In this document: piece by piece, positions 1-15,001 of the stretch
Layout of the letters: each line of letters begins with the position of its first letter
Position numbering within the stretch: position 1 is the stretch's first letter
Assembly (NCBI GenBank): GCA_964035545.1
Contig: OZ037767.1
Location: 27,697,628 to 27,761,627, forward strand
Direction: 5' to 3'
Source: Bugula neritina
Taxonomy: Eukaryota; Bryozoa; Gymnolaemata; Cheilostomatida; Bugulidae
DNA length: 64,000 nucleotides
Notes under the pieces: model-generated
What the model was told of the DNA's origin: nothing
Databases searched by the model: none
The model's input: only the letters and a program-made list of their open reading frames with translations
Translations under genes and position numbers: made by a program

Positions 1-1332
1 AGTGTTGGTCAGCAATTGCAGAAAAGCTATCAGAATAACTATTTTCATGTATCTGCAGAAAAGAGAAACCTTGGGAGTTGTCACTAAACATGAATGGATT
101 AAGCAAAAACCTTCTCAACTAGCCAGGAAACAGTTCAAAGTTCAAGGGTGTAAATTAAACAGCAACATGCGATTGAAACAATACCTCCACAAGGCCATTC
201 AAATAAAAGAAAGGTTAAATTAAAATTATAGTGATAAGTTTCGACACCTAATGACCCTAAAGATTGTGCTTAGATGCAGCACAAAGACCTATCATTTAAT
301 TCATTCCACATTCGACTTATCGATGTACCCACATTGCAGTTACAATAGTTATCTGTTAACACTAAACATAAACCACCTCTTAGGAATCACAACAATTAAA
401 CATAATATTTTTCAAGGATATTTAATTAAATTTAACTTTCTCTAGCAAAAAAGGATATTTTTAAAATGATATATCAATGACAAAAATAGTTCACTTTCTA
501 AAACCTATGAATTGGTAACTGTACCCACCGCAAGTTCTCCATTTGTTTCATGTTTTATTTCTCCATATGGAAATTCTGAGTATCAGAAAAGAAGATGAAA
601 TCAGATAAATAATAATTGAAAATGCTTGAAATTTTTTAATTCATGTTCAACAATAAAAAATATTTTACGATAAATGTTTATTTTGCACTGTAATTGTCAC
701 AGCTACTATAATACCATGAGATTGTAATAATATTAGAAATTTTTATATATTTGATGTCATAACTTAGTATTCTGCTCTTTTACCAGAATGTGTGTTAAAG
801 CAGACAGCAGAAAGTTTCTTCAAACAATAAAGTTTTCCACAAATAAAGAATTTGTTTGCTAAAAATTGAAATAATTATTAAAATTTGATATATTATTAGA
901 ACAAGTTGCTGCTTCTGTTTTTGAAGACTTATAAAATCAACAAGATATCGTACTATCTGGGCATGTCATGTCATAAAAAAAGAATACTTTGCACCTAATG
1001 AGCTACTAGAGCTGATCAACTATGAATAAATCAAATTTAATCCATTCTCTAGGTTGCTAGTTTGTCTATTAGAGCACAGTGAAGAGCATCAGAACATATC
1101 AAATGATATATTGTAGTCAAAGAGCCTATACCAGTGTATGCTGACAGCCGAGTATCAACAACTGTGGAAATGATCATGGACATTCCAGTATATAACCAGA
1201 AATACCATGTAAAGGCTTTGTACACAAAATTTACCATAACAATTCTCATGAATGATAAAATAAGTATCGAAGGCAAGATGTTAGACTCAATACATGGAAT
1301 AAACTCAGCTGATTGCGACTGCTTGGCTAGCC
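1..1332. other. Gene-free AT-rich DNA downstream of MANEA
   Basis: No exon with flanking splice signals or recognisable protein was seen here. The stretch is AT-rich and contains only short open frames without family resemblance. It must include the MANEA 3' UTR. TTTATT around 678-683, which is AATAAA on the minus strand, is a possible poly(A) signal, about 650 bases after the stop codon. Confidence 0.6.
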
Positions 1333-4300
1333 TTAGGTCTTCAAAGTACTAGGCATAGATTCTATAAGTTCTCTGGTCAAATTCATATACATGAACTCTT
1401 TACCGGGACCTCCGTAATCAATATATCCTTTGCCACCACCTCGATCATGTGACACAGCAGCCTCAATCTGAGTTCCTTCGTGCCACTCATTGAAAGATGT
1501 GATAGAAATAACGTCCGGCAGAGATATAAGTGCTTTTTTGAAGTTAGTACGATAATAGCGGCCATTGTCACGGTCTTTGGTGTTTATGTTGTTCCATGGC
1601 CTAACCTATATGTTCAGAAATAAAATAGGTCAATGAGTATTTACACACACAGATTGAAAAAAATTTGAAAATTTTGCAGAAAATTTAATTTTACTTACTT
1701 TTTTCAAGTATTTAAATTCCAGTCTAATCATTGAACTCAAATTGAATGAAGCAAATGACCAGATAAGTATTTTGTTAAATTAAACTGCAACAGTAGAACA
1801 TTACAGTTTCATAATTAGATAACTTAACAGAACCTGCTTTTCCTTCTTTCTTTTTCATATCATTGACAACCAATTTGGTAAATGATATTGGGATATAAGA
1901 AATAGAAAATTAGAATTGTAAGCATGCATACAGCTTTTAGCTTTATTATTATTTTTGAGTAGAATTATGAGGGGAATATGAAAATTTTCATGCACATTCA
2001 TATAAAGACAAAGTTCATATGGTTGTGCCGACAACTCTAACATACAATACCTCAGTGTCGATATATCCCGGTCCTACACTTGGAATGAATAACATTTCCC
2101 GCTCCTTACAATACTTGGACATCGAGTTCCAGTGACTGGGCCTAGAGCCGTATACAAACGAGTTTGACGCAAAGTAGGTGTATAAACCGTCGAACCCGGC
2201 GTTATATATCTGTGGCAGGTGATTGGACTCTACAGCCAAACCTGAAATGAAGAGATTCTCAGGAACATGAAGAAACTGCAAGTGACAGTTTAATAATAAA
2301 GTATTACATAGAATTATCTGTTTCTATTAAATGGTTACTAGAATATATATAATTAATAAAAATGGTCCCCAGGTAGCTAGTCAACTCTGGAGCCACTATG
2401 CAATAGAAGTAGCCACAGCCTAAGAGAGAGAGCCAGCCGTCAACATAAAGTTTCATTATTACTGCTCTGCAGCTGTTAACATTTGTCCAAAAAATTGACG
2501 TTTCTTTAGGGAGACCTGAAAACCTGCTTGTTTACAATAGCAATTTTATTTTTGCCTCAACACTCATAGCAAGATCTTTAAAAGTTAAAAAATGTTAAAG
2601 ATTGCCTAAGCTTGTTGCTGATAATGGCAAACAAGTTGTCTTCTAAATAAGCAGTAGCATTTTAAATTTGATTTGAATATTAAAATAGTAGCATAGAAAC
2701 TTTATTGCAGCAAAACACTTACCAATAAAAATCCCATCATATTCAGTATTTCTAACTGTCATACTTTCAAGTACACTGAAAAGTTTTTTCCACTCCTTAA
2801 CTTGGACTTGATATGAGTCATACATGTAGAATAAAGGTAAATCTCGACCTTTTCTACGTCTTCTATAAAAGGCTTTATGCGAGCCATACTTGTCTATTAT
2901 ATACTTGATAGCATCTCTCAGACTGTATGCTGTCCGTTCATCAAATGGTTCAATGTAAAAACACAACTGAATAACAAAATACACATCACAGTCTTATGCA
3001 TTATAGATAGCCACGTGTTGAACATGTAACAATAAGATAAGAGAGGAAAAAGTTAGCTGAACAGTTTAATGCTGCTTGAGCAAGAGCTTTACAAGTGGTC
3101 AGAAAGTTTTATGGTATCTATAATACAAGCACAGGGCACATTACCAAAGAGTTGAGCTGTATATACTGCTAAATGCAATGTGTAGAAAACCTGTATACAA
3201 TTTTCCTATCCATAAACTACATGGCTAACTGCACACATACTCATACACATTGAAATAGGGAATCAGTCACACTGCGGATTTCTACCTAAAAATTGTCATT
3301 TGACTAGATGCATAGGTCTACCAAACTATGTCTCCTAAGCATTTAATTGATTTGATTTCATTGCAATATATTTCTAGTGTATTCTTGAGTAGAAAGGATA
3401 ATTTATGTAGATATCATACAATGTCGTATATTTGAATTCCAGAAAAAATACAATTAGCTCAGAGAAAATTCACTGTTTATATACAAAATATTACAGAGCA
3501 CATTTAACTGTTTGAATGAACAAAACTCTACAAGCAATTAAATTCAAGGCTTTTACTTTTCATCATTTGCAAACATGACAAATGTATGAGTCACCAGCAT
3601 GTAGCCTTGCAACTTCTCTATTAGCTATAATTCACTGCCCACCTTTATATCATATTTTGCAGCAGCATCAAGCAGAAGGGGAATGAGACGGTCAGGGGGC
3701 GTCCCTTCACTGTCGGCCTGTTTATTTGGATACCAAGACACGGCTATCACACCTTTGATTGTAAGGCATTAAACATTGACTACTTGGCATAACAAATTAT
3801 TCACAAAGAAGGTTGTTATGGGCCAGCAACTATGTATGTGGTGCACACACAACCTGACATAAAAGTTTATAATAATTTATACGTTAAGCTAATTTCAACC
3901 GAAAAAAGTTGTAAGTTACAATATTTACGATATAAAAAATAACATTTCTTGACAAGATCTAAACATCATTAGGCTTAGAGGTCTACTTTTCAAAAAAAAA
4001 AGAAAACAAATCCAAACTAAAGTATACTAATTTGTAATTGACATTCAAAATCAAGATTGAAAGATTTTTTATCTTACCGATTCTAGCTTTTCTGATTTCA
4101 AACATATGTCGGTCAATAACGTGCGGGTCTTTAGAGCTGTAAGCTCCCAGTTCAGGGTAAAAGTTTGCACCAATATCATCTGGTGGCGTGTGTCTACCTG
4201 TTGGATAGTTCCGGCTAATCTTCTCATCCCAGTGAGGCAAATACCTATTCAATCAAATGGCAGCTGCACTGAGAGAAGGACAACGTATGATATCATTACT

Positions 4301-5130
4301 TTCAATATTAGTGTGCATGAAGCAAGAATAATTTTGACGACACATTTCCACTATCAATACGTGTTCTCTTTTTTGAGAACTAAAAATAAAACTATACAAA
4401 CTAGAAAAATATTTTTATGAATACAATGTATACATACTATAAATTTATACAATTAATATTCAAATGAAAACACTTTAAATTAAATTTATGGGTGAAAAGC
4501 TCAAAATTTCTGTTTAGGTCTCTGGTAGCGGCAGAAGGATATTACATTACGCATTTGACCATGACCTTGACCCTTATTGAGCTATCTTGGAGACATAAAA
4601 TTATTATTAAAACCAACAGGAATTGTTAGCATGCAATACTAATCCTACCTATGATTCCAATGATACCATTGTTGATCATGTTCTGGATTGCCATACCATG
4701 CATAATAGAAGACGTGTACATCATAATTGGCAGGTGGCCAACTTGAAGGATCATAAACCAAAGCTTTCTCATCAATTTTAACCATACTGTTTTTATCTGG
4801 TTGGTCATTATTTACATGATTATTTTTAGTAGGTAAGGGGCTAATAGCCAATACTGGGAGGTGAGGCCCTTTAGGTGCTGCATCTTCATTGGGTGCAACT
4901 GGTTCCTTATTGTTATGCTTGTTACCTAAAACTAAAAATAGGTGTTTAAATATTAATTTCAAACATGTCAATTGAAAAGAGATATTTAAATAACTATAAC
5001 AGAATGATTACATAAACTTTTCTTACAATTTTCAGCACCATCATCCCACTTCCATAGAATGTTTGAATATATTAGCCCAAGAAAACCAACGACCAAAATG
5101 AAGGCAAGCAGAAATATTCTAAACTTTCTC
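1333..5130 (-). CDS. MANEA: Glycoprotein endo-alpha-1,2-mannosidase (GH99), 5' end incomplete
   Basis: Golgi enzyme of glycoside hydrolase family 99 that cleaves glucosylated mannose from N-glycans, giving a glucosidase-independent trimming route. Coding exons in transcript order: 5130-5027, 4925-4649, 4244-4078, 3752-3643, 2966-2723, 2241-2051, 1605-1333. All have GT/AG borders and matching phases. The first exon seen encodes a basic stretch followed by a hydrophobic segment (RRKFRIFLLAFILVVGFLG), a type II signal anchor. Then come a variable stem, the family block HVFYYAWYGNPEHDQQWYHW, RHTPPDDIGANFYPELG, YNAGFDGLYTYFASN, FIPSVGPGYIDTEV and FNEWHEGTQIE. The last holds the two glutamates three residues apart that act in GH99 catalysis. 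The exons give about 455 codons against 462 residues in the human enzyme, so only a few N-terminal codons lie in an upstream exon that I could not place. The stop is TAA at 1335-1333. Nothing suggests loss of function. Confidence 0.95.
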
Positions 5131-5559
5131 CTGGGAAAATAAAGCACCTAAAATAAAATCGAACTAAAATCATTAAAAATCAAACTTGAAGGGTGAGTGT
5201 TGGTTAAAGAGATCAGAGATGTAACATGCATTTTTTATGCATAAAAATGTTTCTGATAGTCTATTGGTAGCTATGAAACACATTTGGTAGCAAATTAGAA
5301 AACAATAACCACAATTTTGCATAATATGATAAACAATGTAATGGATGACTACAAGATTCATGGTTTTACATCCAATTGACATAAAATTAGTCCAGAAGTA
5401 TTTGATTATCCCAAAATATAACAATTAGAGTGGTTATGGTTATTGACAATTATGGGAAATTACCATAGTTGATGCCACTTCCAAGGTCACGTCAAGTTGA
5501 CCCCTTTCGTCATTGAATGGCTTGTCTCATTATGCAGTTATACACATGGAACTAAATCT

Positions 5560-5830
5560 GAAAGTAGTTAAATCATATATATAATTTATAGTTATACTGA
5601 TAGTGATACTCACTGATGAAAAATGTAATAACTAATTGTAATACTAATAGTAATAAAACTAAGCTATAGGAGTGCCTGGCAATGACTGCCTCATTATCAT
5701 AGTCATACTTATAGTGTAAGTGATAATAATAGTCATACTCATAGTGAGTTAGTCATACTCATTCACATTGTGATTGAGTTTGACAATCAGTATCACAATC
5801 ACAATGACTGAATGAGTATCAGTATGACTT
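5560..5830. repeat. AGTATC/ACTCAT low-complexity tract
   Basis: Imperfect repeats of 6-12 bases such as AGTCATACTCATAGTGAG on the left and GAGTATCAGTATGAC on the right. The motif switches from its ACTCAT form to its ATGAGT form around 5760-5800, so the tract is roughly an imperfect inverted repeat. It lies about 450 bases upstream of the first MANEA exon that can be seen. Confidence 0.7.
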
Positions 5831-6539
5831 TGAGTTTGACATTTGCTGATTTGGTTTACAGTGTGTGTGAAATTTGTCTAATTTCATATTAAGTGGATAT
5901 TGTGTCATATTTTACTATTGCTGTTCGTGTTGCAAAATTGATAAAAATAATTTATCAGTAACAGTAGTCGTAGCAGTTACAACAAAAAAACTTCACCACA
6001 ACATTAACTAGATTTAGAAGTTGGGATGTGCAACGATTTGTGTCTTTATAGTCCAGTTTTATCACGATTCACATAGTAATTATCGAGTTTGTCTAGAAAG
6101 AAACTTTTACGTGCCGAGAGAATTATTTATAGAAAGCCAAACATCTACCATGTGCTATTATATGTATACTAACCATACCAAATAAATAAGATGGTGTTAT
6201 TGGCCACCCGTTTTAAGTTTGGGCCAATAATTGAAGTCGGATGTGCGCCATTCTTACTCGCAAATGGCCTCAAGTTGAGACTGTTTCCCCAGTTTCTAAA
6301 ATCGCTATTGTATGAGCACTATTGTATATATGGAACAAAAATTAAGATGGCTAAAAGTTTCATCGTCATACCAAACAAGAGATTATTTATTTAGAGAAGC
6401 TGCACCTCTATTTTAACTTCAAGAACTTGCTCTCACGACCGGTATCAGCATGGAGCACGTCAAAGCTTTTCAGAGCGAGGTGTGCATTACTATGTCTATT
6501 ACTATTAACCTTTACAGTTTACACGTATAAACTATAGTT

Positions 6540-7390
6540 GTACTTATAGTAAGAATAGTTATACTAATACTCAAGGTTAAATTCTTAATATCACTTGGGT
6601 TTTTCTTGCTCAGACTGACTCGGAAACTTGTGACACTGACGAACTTATGCTTGTACTACAAGTTGTAGTTCTAATAGTTGATGTTATAGTATTAGTAATA
6701 CTAATACCAATAGTGATAGTAATACTATAACTATAAGTATAACTAAGTAATACTAATAGTAATACTAATTGTAAATGTTAATGTATACGAATCGGAATAC
6801 TTATAGAAGTTATACTAATACTAATAGTAAATCAAAATGTAATACTAATACTAATAGTAATACTAATACTAATACTAATAGTAATAGTAGGTAATAGTGA
6901 CTAATACTATTTTACTAATATTATTCACTAATACTAATAGTAATAGTAATATAAATATATTATAAATATTATTAATTAATAATTTTTAGGTTGATGTAAA
7001 TATTTTAATTTATATACTAAAAGTAAATCTAATACTTAAACTTGAAGGTAATAGTAATACTATTACTTCTACTTGTACTTATGCGTATACTTGTAGTAAT
7101 ACTAATAGTAATACTTGTAGACTAAGAGTAAGACTTGGACTATACTCTATACTTTATAGTAATTATCATAATTAGTATTACTCTATTAGTATAACTATAA
7201 ATATTGCTCTCATTCTGATTTTCATACTGCAACCCTTTGACTTTTGAGTTTGAGTTTCATGTTGATCTTTGTAACACTCTTCAATTAATTATTAATAGTA
7301 GTAATTGTAATTATGATATTAATATCATTAATAATTATTTATTATTAGTATTATTTTATTACTATACTATACGATACTTCACTAAGTGAT
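6540..7390. repeat. AGTAAT/ACTAAT low-complexity tract
   Basis: About 850 bases dominated by imperfect units such as ACTAATAGTAATACTAATAC, irregularly spaced and interrupted by unique sequence. Near 7140-7200 the orientation flips to ATTAGTATTACT. The tract lies between the divergent MANEA and SCAF genes, 550-1400 bases before the SCAF start codon. Confidence 0.75.
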
Positions 7391-7943
7391 TACTTGTAGT
7401 TGTTCGTGTGGCTAACTGGTTCTAGAAGTAGAAGTCATTGCTTCAAATCTATATTATTATTAATATGTATACATGTGTATAACTACTGGTTTATTACAGT
7501 ATCAATATGAGTATCAGGCTATTGCATATAAATATAGATATTGGTATATCACATTTTCTGTTGTAATTTCATTCAAACATACATGGCATGGTCAACAATT
7601 TTAATTGGTGCACATAATTTATTGTCGCAAATTTGGTTGAGATAACTAAGATTTGCTGTATTAAATGACTTACTACTTGAACCAACTTGGTGTAGACAGA
7701 ATTTCTTTACTTTTAGCTTCAACTTGACCACTGTTGGCGTGTTAATATAGACTATAGAGTTAACGAAGCAGAAGTCATCCAGCTTATTTAAAATTGTTTA
7801 ATTATTATAGCCTGTTTATTAAAAGTTTATTTCTGTGGTATATTGTTGGTGGTAATTATTTGAAGTAAGGCGTTGACCAAGTTTTTAAACAAATTGTGCT
7901 TCACTTTACTATCTTTAGTTATTTACTAATTGTTTTATTTCAG

Positions 7944-10900
7944 ATGGATTCTCTCTTTAAATCAAAACCCCCAATTTCTAAAGCAAAAATGTCTTCTATT
8001 ACTAAAAGTGCCATGAAAGCTATAAAAATGTATAAACATGTTGTACAAGCAGTCGAAAAGTTTGTTAATAAGGTTAGTATATTTACGTTTGCTTAATGAA
8101 AAGGCCTTGCTCATTTTTTATGCCTGGTGTGCGTTGAACATCATGTTCTCTTTAGGTATACCTGAGATACTAATAATTTTGCTATTAAAATCATATATTT
8201 TTTTGTGTAGATAAGCAGATGATTTGTTTTAATGCAAAAGGCTCTCAAACCTAAATAAATTATTATTTAGTTACTCAGTAATTTCATTTCAAACATTTAT
8301 TTGCCAATATATAATATCATCAAGGTAGCTAGTGTGGATGAGCTTTACTATGGGTTGTAGTGTAAACCAGAGTACAAAGTTCCGGGTCTATATATTATGG
8401 ATTCAATTATACGACAATCTCGGCATCAATATGGAGTCGACAAAGATTTGTTTGCAGCTCGATTCTGTAAAAATATTTGCACGACATTTCAAAGTTTATA
8501 CAAGTGCCCTGAAAGTGACAAGGTTGGTATCTTATGCATGCATTTTATTGTATTTTGTTGTATTTCTCTACCAGCCTGTTTTGGGACTTCTATCAAGTAA
8601 CTGGATAGGTGTTTTTATTCTAGACAATTTTTCTTTCATTTTTGTAGAGCAAAATTTTGAGGGTTTTAAATCTTTGGCAAAAAAATGCTGTGCTTCCAAC
8701 AGACGTTATTCAGCCTCTTATGGACTTGGCAAAAGACCCCCAGGATCCTGCTATATTTAGAGATGGTGGGTGACACTCATGTGTTTATCAATCTACATTG
8801 AGTCTAGCATGCTGGCAAATTATAATTTGCCAAAGCTAAGTTTTCTGTGAGAAGTCATGAACTCGTGTTCACTTGTTCACTGCATTTTGTTTTATTTAAT
8901 TAATATATATTATATAACTGCTTAATAATAATAAACATGTATAATTTTTCATATTTTTTTGGAAATCAACAGTAAAATGTAATATATGTAGAAAAGCTTT
9001 CTGCTTACAAAGAGATTTAAGCTCATTCTAAACAGATGGTTTTTGTCAAGAAATGTCTATTGGCAAGTTATTAGAATTTATTTACATATTTGGGAGTCGT
9101 CATACTTTGTGTATAGCATTGACTGACTTTCGTTGACTGTGATAAACTGATGGTCAAAATATGTTTCCTGCTTTGTGCACTGTTACTAAATGCTGCCATA
9201 CTCACTTCAACTCTACTCCTTTAGTACACAAGAAAGTAGAGGCATCGACAGCAGCATATATTGCCAAGAAGCCAGATGTAGGCTCTGCTAGTAAAACCGA
9301 AAGCAATGCTGATGCACCATCTAATCCAATGGCGAAGAGGAAATCAACAGATAACTCTTCCAAAGAGTTGGAGGAAGTGAGACGAGCTTTATTTACTAGT
9401 TGTAGACATTTATATTGCAACATTGCTATACTCCGCAAAATATTTTTGAAATTTTCCTGTCAAAAAGTAATGGAAGTTCCAAAATTTTATGTAGTATTCA
9501 GTTTTCATTAAACCTGGTGCTTACAACAGCATAATAGTATTTACTGAACAATGACATGTCATTTGAAAGGGTCATTTTGTAAATTTAATTGTTCTGATGA
9601 ATAACGTTTGTATCAGGCTGAGCAGTCTGTGACGTAATGTAATATTATGGTTGTTGACGCATTTTACTGGAGGGAACGTCCTAGTTATTTCAAGTGCAGT
9701 GTTACTGAACGTGTATTTTAAAGTTTTGTGTTGTCTCACTTCGGTGCTTTAGACAGAACATTTTTTTCTGGATTACTTCTTACCCCTCCCCCTACCACTG
9801 TATCCTCAACTAAAAGCTGCAGTGTTTGCTATGATGCTTGCAGGCTACGGGAGGAACTAGTCAAATGAACCTACAGCAAATGCAGCTGCTACAGTTGAAG
9901 AAGCTGCAAGAGCAGTTGCTGGACCAGACCGCCCAGCTCTCTCATGTTCAAGGAGATCAGGTCAAGGCCGGGGTGGACACGGATATTCTAGCGAGTCTTC
10001 AGCAACTGACCAATCAGCTCATTGTTTCAAAGGTCTGTGCTCATTGATCTCTTGGTGCTTTCTGTCCACTATTTTAGAGACTATATTAGGACAGTCATAT
10101 TGGCTAATGCAGTTTTAGTTTATTTGGTCGAGTATTGTAAGCATTAGATATGCCAGTTGCAGGTTTTTATAATATCTAATTGGTGAGTTGCCTGTAAAGT
10201 TTCTAAAGTCTGGTTAACAAAGTTATAGTCCATAAAATAACAGGCTTTTACTTGATTCTATTTCAATTGTGTACAAAGTGGTTCTACGTAAAAATATTTT
10301 CATGCATCATAAGTACATGAGGAAATAAATGGTACGGCAGCTGATGCCTATTGGTCACATGACGCAGAGTACATTACACAAGTAAATACTAGTAACTATG
10401 TCCTTTCTGTAGTCTGAGCAAGAGAAGCCTGTGATAGACAAGAAACTCTTGGACTATGATTATGGAGAGAGTGATGAAGATGAGAAACCAGCTCAACCTG
10501 GCGAGAATGTGTAAGTGATGTGTTACGTTCTACTGGCGGCGTAGTGAAACTCAGTTAAATAGCAATAACAGGTTGTAGCCAGAGTTTAAGTGGTGGTTCC
10601 ATCCCATTGCTGCTGGTTTATTCATTCACATGATCTTTTTAAAAGAAAAGCTAAAATTAACTAGTTGTTCATTCAGTTGTTTTTTAAGGTAAACACACGA
10701 ACAATATAAAACAATAAATAATGTGTTTGTAGCACCGATTTTAAGATGTTCACTTCTGTTGTGTACACAAAAAAGTGATTTTATAATAAATATGTTGAAT
10801 GCATTCACCCAAAAACACTTGATTTTGAATTCAGGTAATTTTTATATGATTTTTTTCAAGCAAACCGTATGCAAAAAATTTTTCTTTGAAGCCCAAGTTG

Positions 10901-13900
10901 TGTTTATCTCAAATGTGATAACTATTAGCCTTGTTTTTCTTGAATGCGCAATGCGTTTTGTTGCCATAAACCATTATGCAGCCTGAAACTCTGAAATGTA
11001 TTCCTGGTTCACAGCTTACTATGAATACTTCTCAGGCTATATTACTACCGGCTATGTTACTCATACTAACCATGTTTTATTCACATTTAGCTAAAATATG
11101 TCATTCTCCAAAAATGGAGCATACAGCAGTCTTTTTATTGCTACTTGCTACTGTATTTCAGCCTGTCAAGTAACAAGTTTGACCTCTCTGTGTTTTAGCC
11201 AAGCTTTGCAGGAGGCGATCTTGATAGAGCAACTGAAGCGAATGAACCAAGCGCTTACCAGACAAAAGAGTGAAAAGGCTGCTGCCAAACCGGAACCAGC
11301 ACCAAACCATTTACCTGCACAGGTGTGCTTACTTATTTACCTGCATAAGTCGCTTGCATCCATTAAATGTAATTTATACCGCAACTGTAGAAAGTCATGC
11401 TATTTTGTATGCTCAACGTCTGCGTGTCACTTGTAGGGTATGGCTGGTGGGAATTATCAGCCGACTCCCATATCTCAATTAGGAGCTACTGTCAGCACCT
11501 CAAGGTTATCTCAAGGTGAAGATTATGACCCAATGCCTCCAGCCAGCGCCAGTGTCAGTAATAGTTCAAAGTAAGTGTCCACAGAATCTTCTCCCTGTGA
11601 CTACCACCTGTTCTCCCTCCCTCTCTCTTCCTTTTCTCTCTCTCCCTTTTCTCCTACACTATTTTCTAGTGAGACAGGACATTTTTAATGCATTATTTAA
11701 GGTGATTGTTTCTTTGCTATTGGATTCTTTCATATGACAGCTGTATGATTCAGTGTTGGAGAGCACAACTTCCACACCATGCCTCCTCAGTCACAAGAGT
11801 CACGATCCCCTGGGTATCAGACGGACCGGTCTCGGTCGCCAGGTGAAAAAGGAAGGGACAGGTACAGAGACGGCCGGGACAGAGATTACCGAGACAGAAG
11901 TCGCCGTAGCCGTTCACGAGACAAGGGCAGGAGAGATCGGAGTAGGGAGCGGAGGGATGACAGGCGAGCAAAGGAAGATAAAGAGAGACGGGAGCGGGAA
12001 GATCGCGAACGAGAGGAGAGAGAAAAGGAACGCCAAAGACGAAAGTTGGGTCTTCCCCCTTTTAGACCTGGGCATGTGATTAGTGAGTATTGTTTTATAA
12101 CATGGGGCTGGTATCTGTGATGGTCTGGGGAGGAGTAAAATGTAGTCTTAGTTCTAAGCGTGTACCAGGACATCACAACTTTGTACATGTTCTGATTTAG
12201 TTGAAAACATCATCATTATGCCATATTTACAAGGCATCAGTCTTCCTAGTTTCTTCTGATTTTGTTGAACATGGTATGTGTATGTTTTAGTATGCTCCTG
12301 TACTCTGTGGATTGGTCACTTAGCTAAACATACAACTGAACGAGACCTATCAGAACTCTGTGGGGAGTATGGCAATGTCACTAATATATTTGTAAGTTCT
12401 CAACTTTGGTAACATTACATTTTTTATGCTAGTTTTAGGGTTATCATCTCCCGTGAGTGTAAAATGTAGAAATATAAGACAAAAAGCTTTTTAAACTTTG
12501 TCCTAGTGGGAGGATGTCATTTCTTGGTAGCACTTTAAATATTGTGCAAAATATGCCCCTTATTCAAACGTGTTTATATTCTTATGCATTTACTACAGTT
12601 TTTAAAACTTATTTATCTTTGCTACTTTATTGCTTTAATAGAGTCAACATTTTATTAGAGTTATCTCACCTATCACTTGAATATTGTATATTTGCTAGAG
12701 TATTTGTAACCGGTTGGGATATATTGAATTTAGCTATGTTACAAACTCATTTATGCTCTGTTCTTATTGTAGCCTTGTGTAATTTGCTAGTGATTTTATC
12801 AACAATATTTCTGCACAAATACATTAACCATTAAATATATTTGGTGCAGCTGATACGGCCCAGAGGGTGTGCATACGTTACCTTAGAAAAACGAGTTGAC
12901 GCCCACATAGCCTGTGACCAACTTCAGTCTGTGAAGCTGTTGGGGAATAGATTGAAGGTATCATATTACTCTTACTATACTGTTCTATAAGTTTACTTGG
13001 ATTTTGAGGAATCTTAGGCTATTCTGATGATGTGTTCAACTTTTACCAGGTAGCCTGGGCACCGCCCAAGTCTATCAATGAAGACAAAAAGTTGAAAGAT
13101 TTTTGGGAGGTGAAGGATGGGGCCGCGTTCATACCATGGGGACAGATGCCACCCGACCTCACCCCTCTCACTGCTGGAGGGGAGGCTATACTGGATGAAA
13201 GCTCAGTTCCTGGTGCTTTAACTGTTAAACCAAAGCCAATGCCCCAAGAAGAGGTGAAAATGGATCTTCCTGAATTAGGTTAGTTATTTTATGTGAGGTT
13301 AAGAAGACAACTTCTTACATTTCATTTTGTTCTAATCTCATTCACTGTTCTTTCCCACTGCTTCAACAGTCTGTTGAGTGGCGTTTTCATTTCCACTTGT
13401 AAATGCACTTTTTTTTTCTATAAGATTTCAGTGCACATGGAAGCCATTTTATTGGAATTTATTTCAGCGATGGATTTGCCACAACTTCCTGGTTTTGGTG
13501 GCATGATGAATAATTCAGTGCCCCCTCAGGCTGCCCTTGCGGGTGGTGCTCTGCCCCCGCTCCAACCTGGCCAAGTGAACCCGGTGGTTACTGCTCAGTC
13601 TCCCCAGCTGCCCCCTGGTGTCCATCTCCCCGCAGGTCTAACTGCCGCAGGCCTGACTGCCGCTGGTATGCCAGGCATGCAGATGGTGGTGCCAGGGCAA
13701 CCTGCAGCATCTGTACAAGGTGAAGGTCATCTACTCCTTATTCTCACGTATCTCAACTTGTTGGACATCATAAATTAAGTGGAATTATCTTTTATAGTCG
13801 ATATAGTTTATCCGCTGGTTCATTTTAGACTGTGCTAACCTACCGTTCATATGCTATATTAGTTTTACATAGATGAGTAATGCCTGACTAGCAGGCAAGT

Positions 13901-14772
13901 AGAAGTGTTAGATATTAGCAGAAGTTCTGTTGAAATGTGTCTTGCTATGTACTAACCAGTCACTGTGACAACTTTACTGTCTCCTAGCAACAAGCTAATA
14001 CATGTGCTTTGTGTTGAAGCAGGTTTGGTCCCAATGCAGATGGCCGACGGTCAGGTGAGGCTGGTTAGACCACCTGGCATGCTGCCCACTCTTCCCCCGG
14101 GTCTCAATCCACCTCAGCAACTGCCCGCTGGTATGGCACCCCCTGGAATGGCCCCTGCAGGGCATGGCCTTGTGCAACTACCCCCTGGACTGGTTCCCCT
14201 CAGGCCAATTATGCCGGTATGTGATGTCAGGCGTTAGATAACAGTTTTAGTTTCCTGTGTGTTTCAATTTTGGGAGAGAGTAAGTTTTGAATTTAGAGCA
14301 ATTCAGTTCAATCACTGTGTAATTTTGTTTTATAACTTGAGATTCATTCTCTGTTGTAAAGTATGTTACTGAGGAAAACTTTAACATCTGAGTTGGTATT
14401 ACATGATACTGGAGGCATAATATATGCAGCATTTTCCATCTCCTCTCTCCATCTATATTTTATAAAGTAAGGCTGTTTTATGTATTCAGCAAGTGTCATT
14501 GGCCGGTGGTCAAGCTCCTGGCGGTAGCCAATTGGAACAGGCGTTACATGATTTGATGAACAACAAAGCACAGATACAAGCTCTCGCTGGACAGCATGCT
14601 CAGGCACTTCCTGTCGGCCTCACTCGACTCCAGTCTGCTCCTCAGATGGCACCCATGATGATTCCTACATCAATACATCAGAACCAGGTGATCACCTTGT
14701 TTCTACTACTACTAGTACTACTACTACTACTACTACTACTACTACGACTACTAGTACTACTACTACTACTAG

Positions 14773-14807
<35 letters not shown>

Positions 14808-14831
14808 TTACTACTAGTACTACTACCACTG

Positions 14832-14900
<69 letters not shown>

Positions 14901-14970
14901 GTACTACTGCTGCTGCTGCTATTACTACTACTGCTGCTACTACTACTAGTACTGCTACTGCTACTACTAT

Positions 14971-15001
<31 letters not shown>

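Larger units (their letters stand above)
5131..7943. other. Divergent intergenic region between MANEA and SCAF
   Basis: Holds the 5' ends of both neighbouring genes. An upstream MANEA exon with the ATG and a SCAF 5' UTR exon must be here, but neither could be fixed. The SCAF start codon directly follows an acceptor at 7943, so its 5' UTR is spliced. Large parts are low-complexity sequence made of AGTAT, AGTAAT and ACTAAT units (listed separately). No other protein gene is supported; the open frame at 6191-6394 has no recognisable homology. Confidence 0.6.

Noticed and set aside
10723-11173. Hydrophobic open frames in SCAF intron 6
   Set aside because: AT-rich intron sequence with no membrane-protein family resemblance; flanking SCAF exons splice across it in phase.
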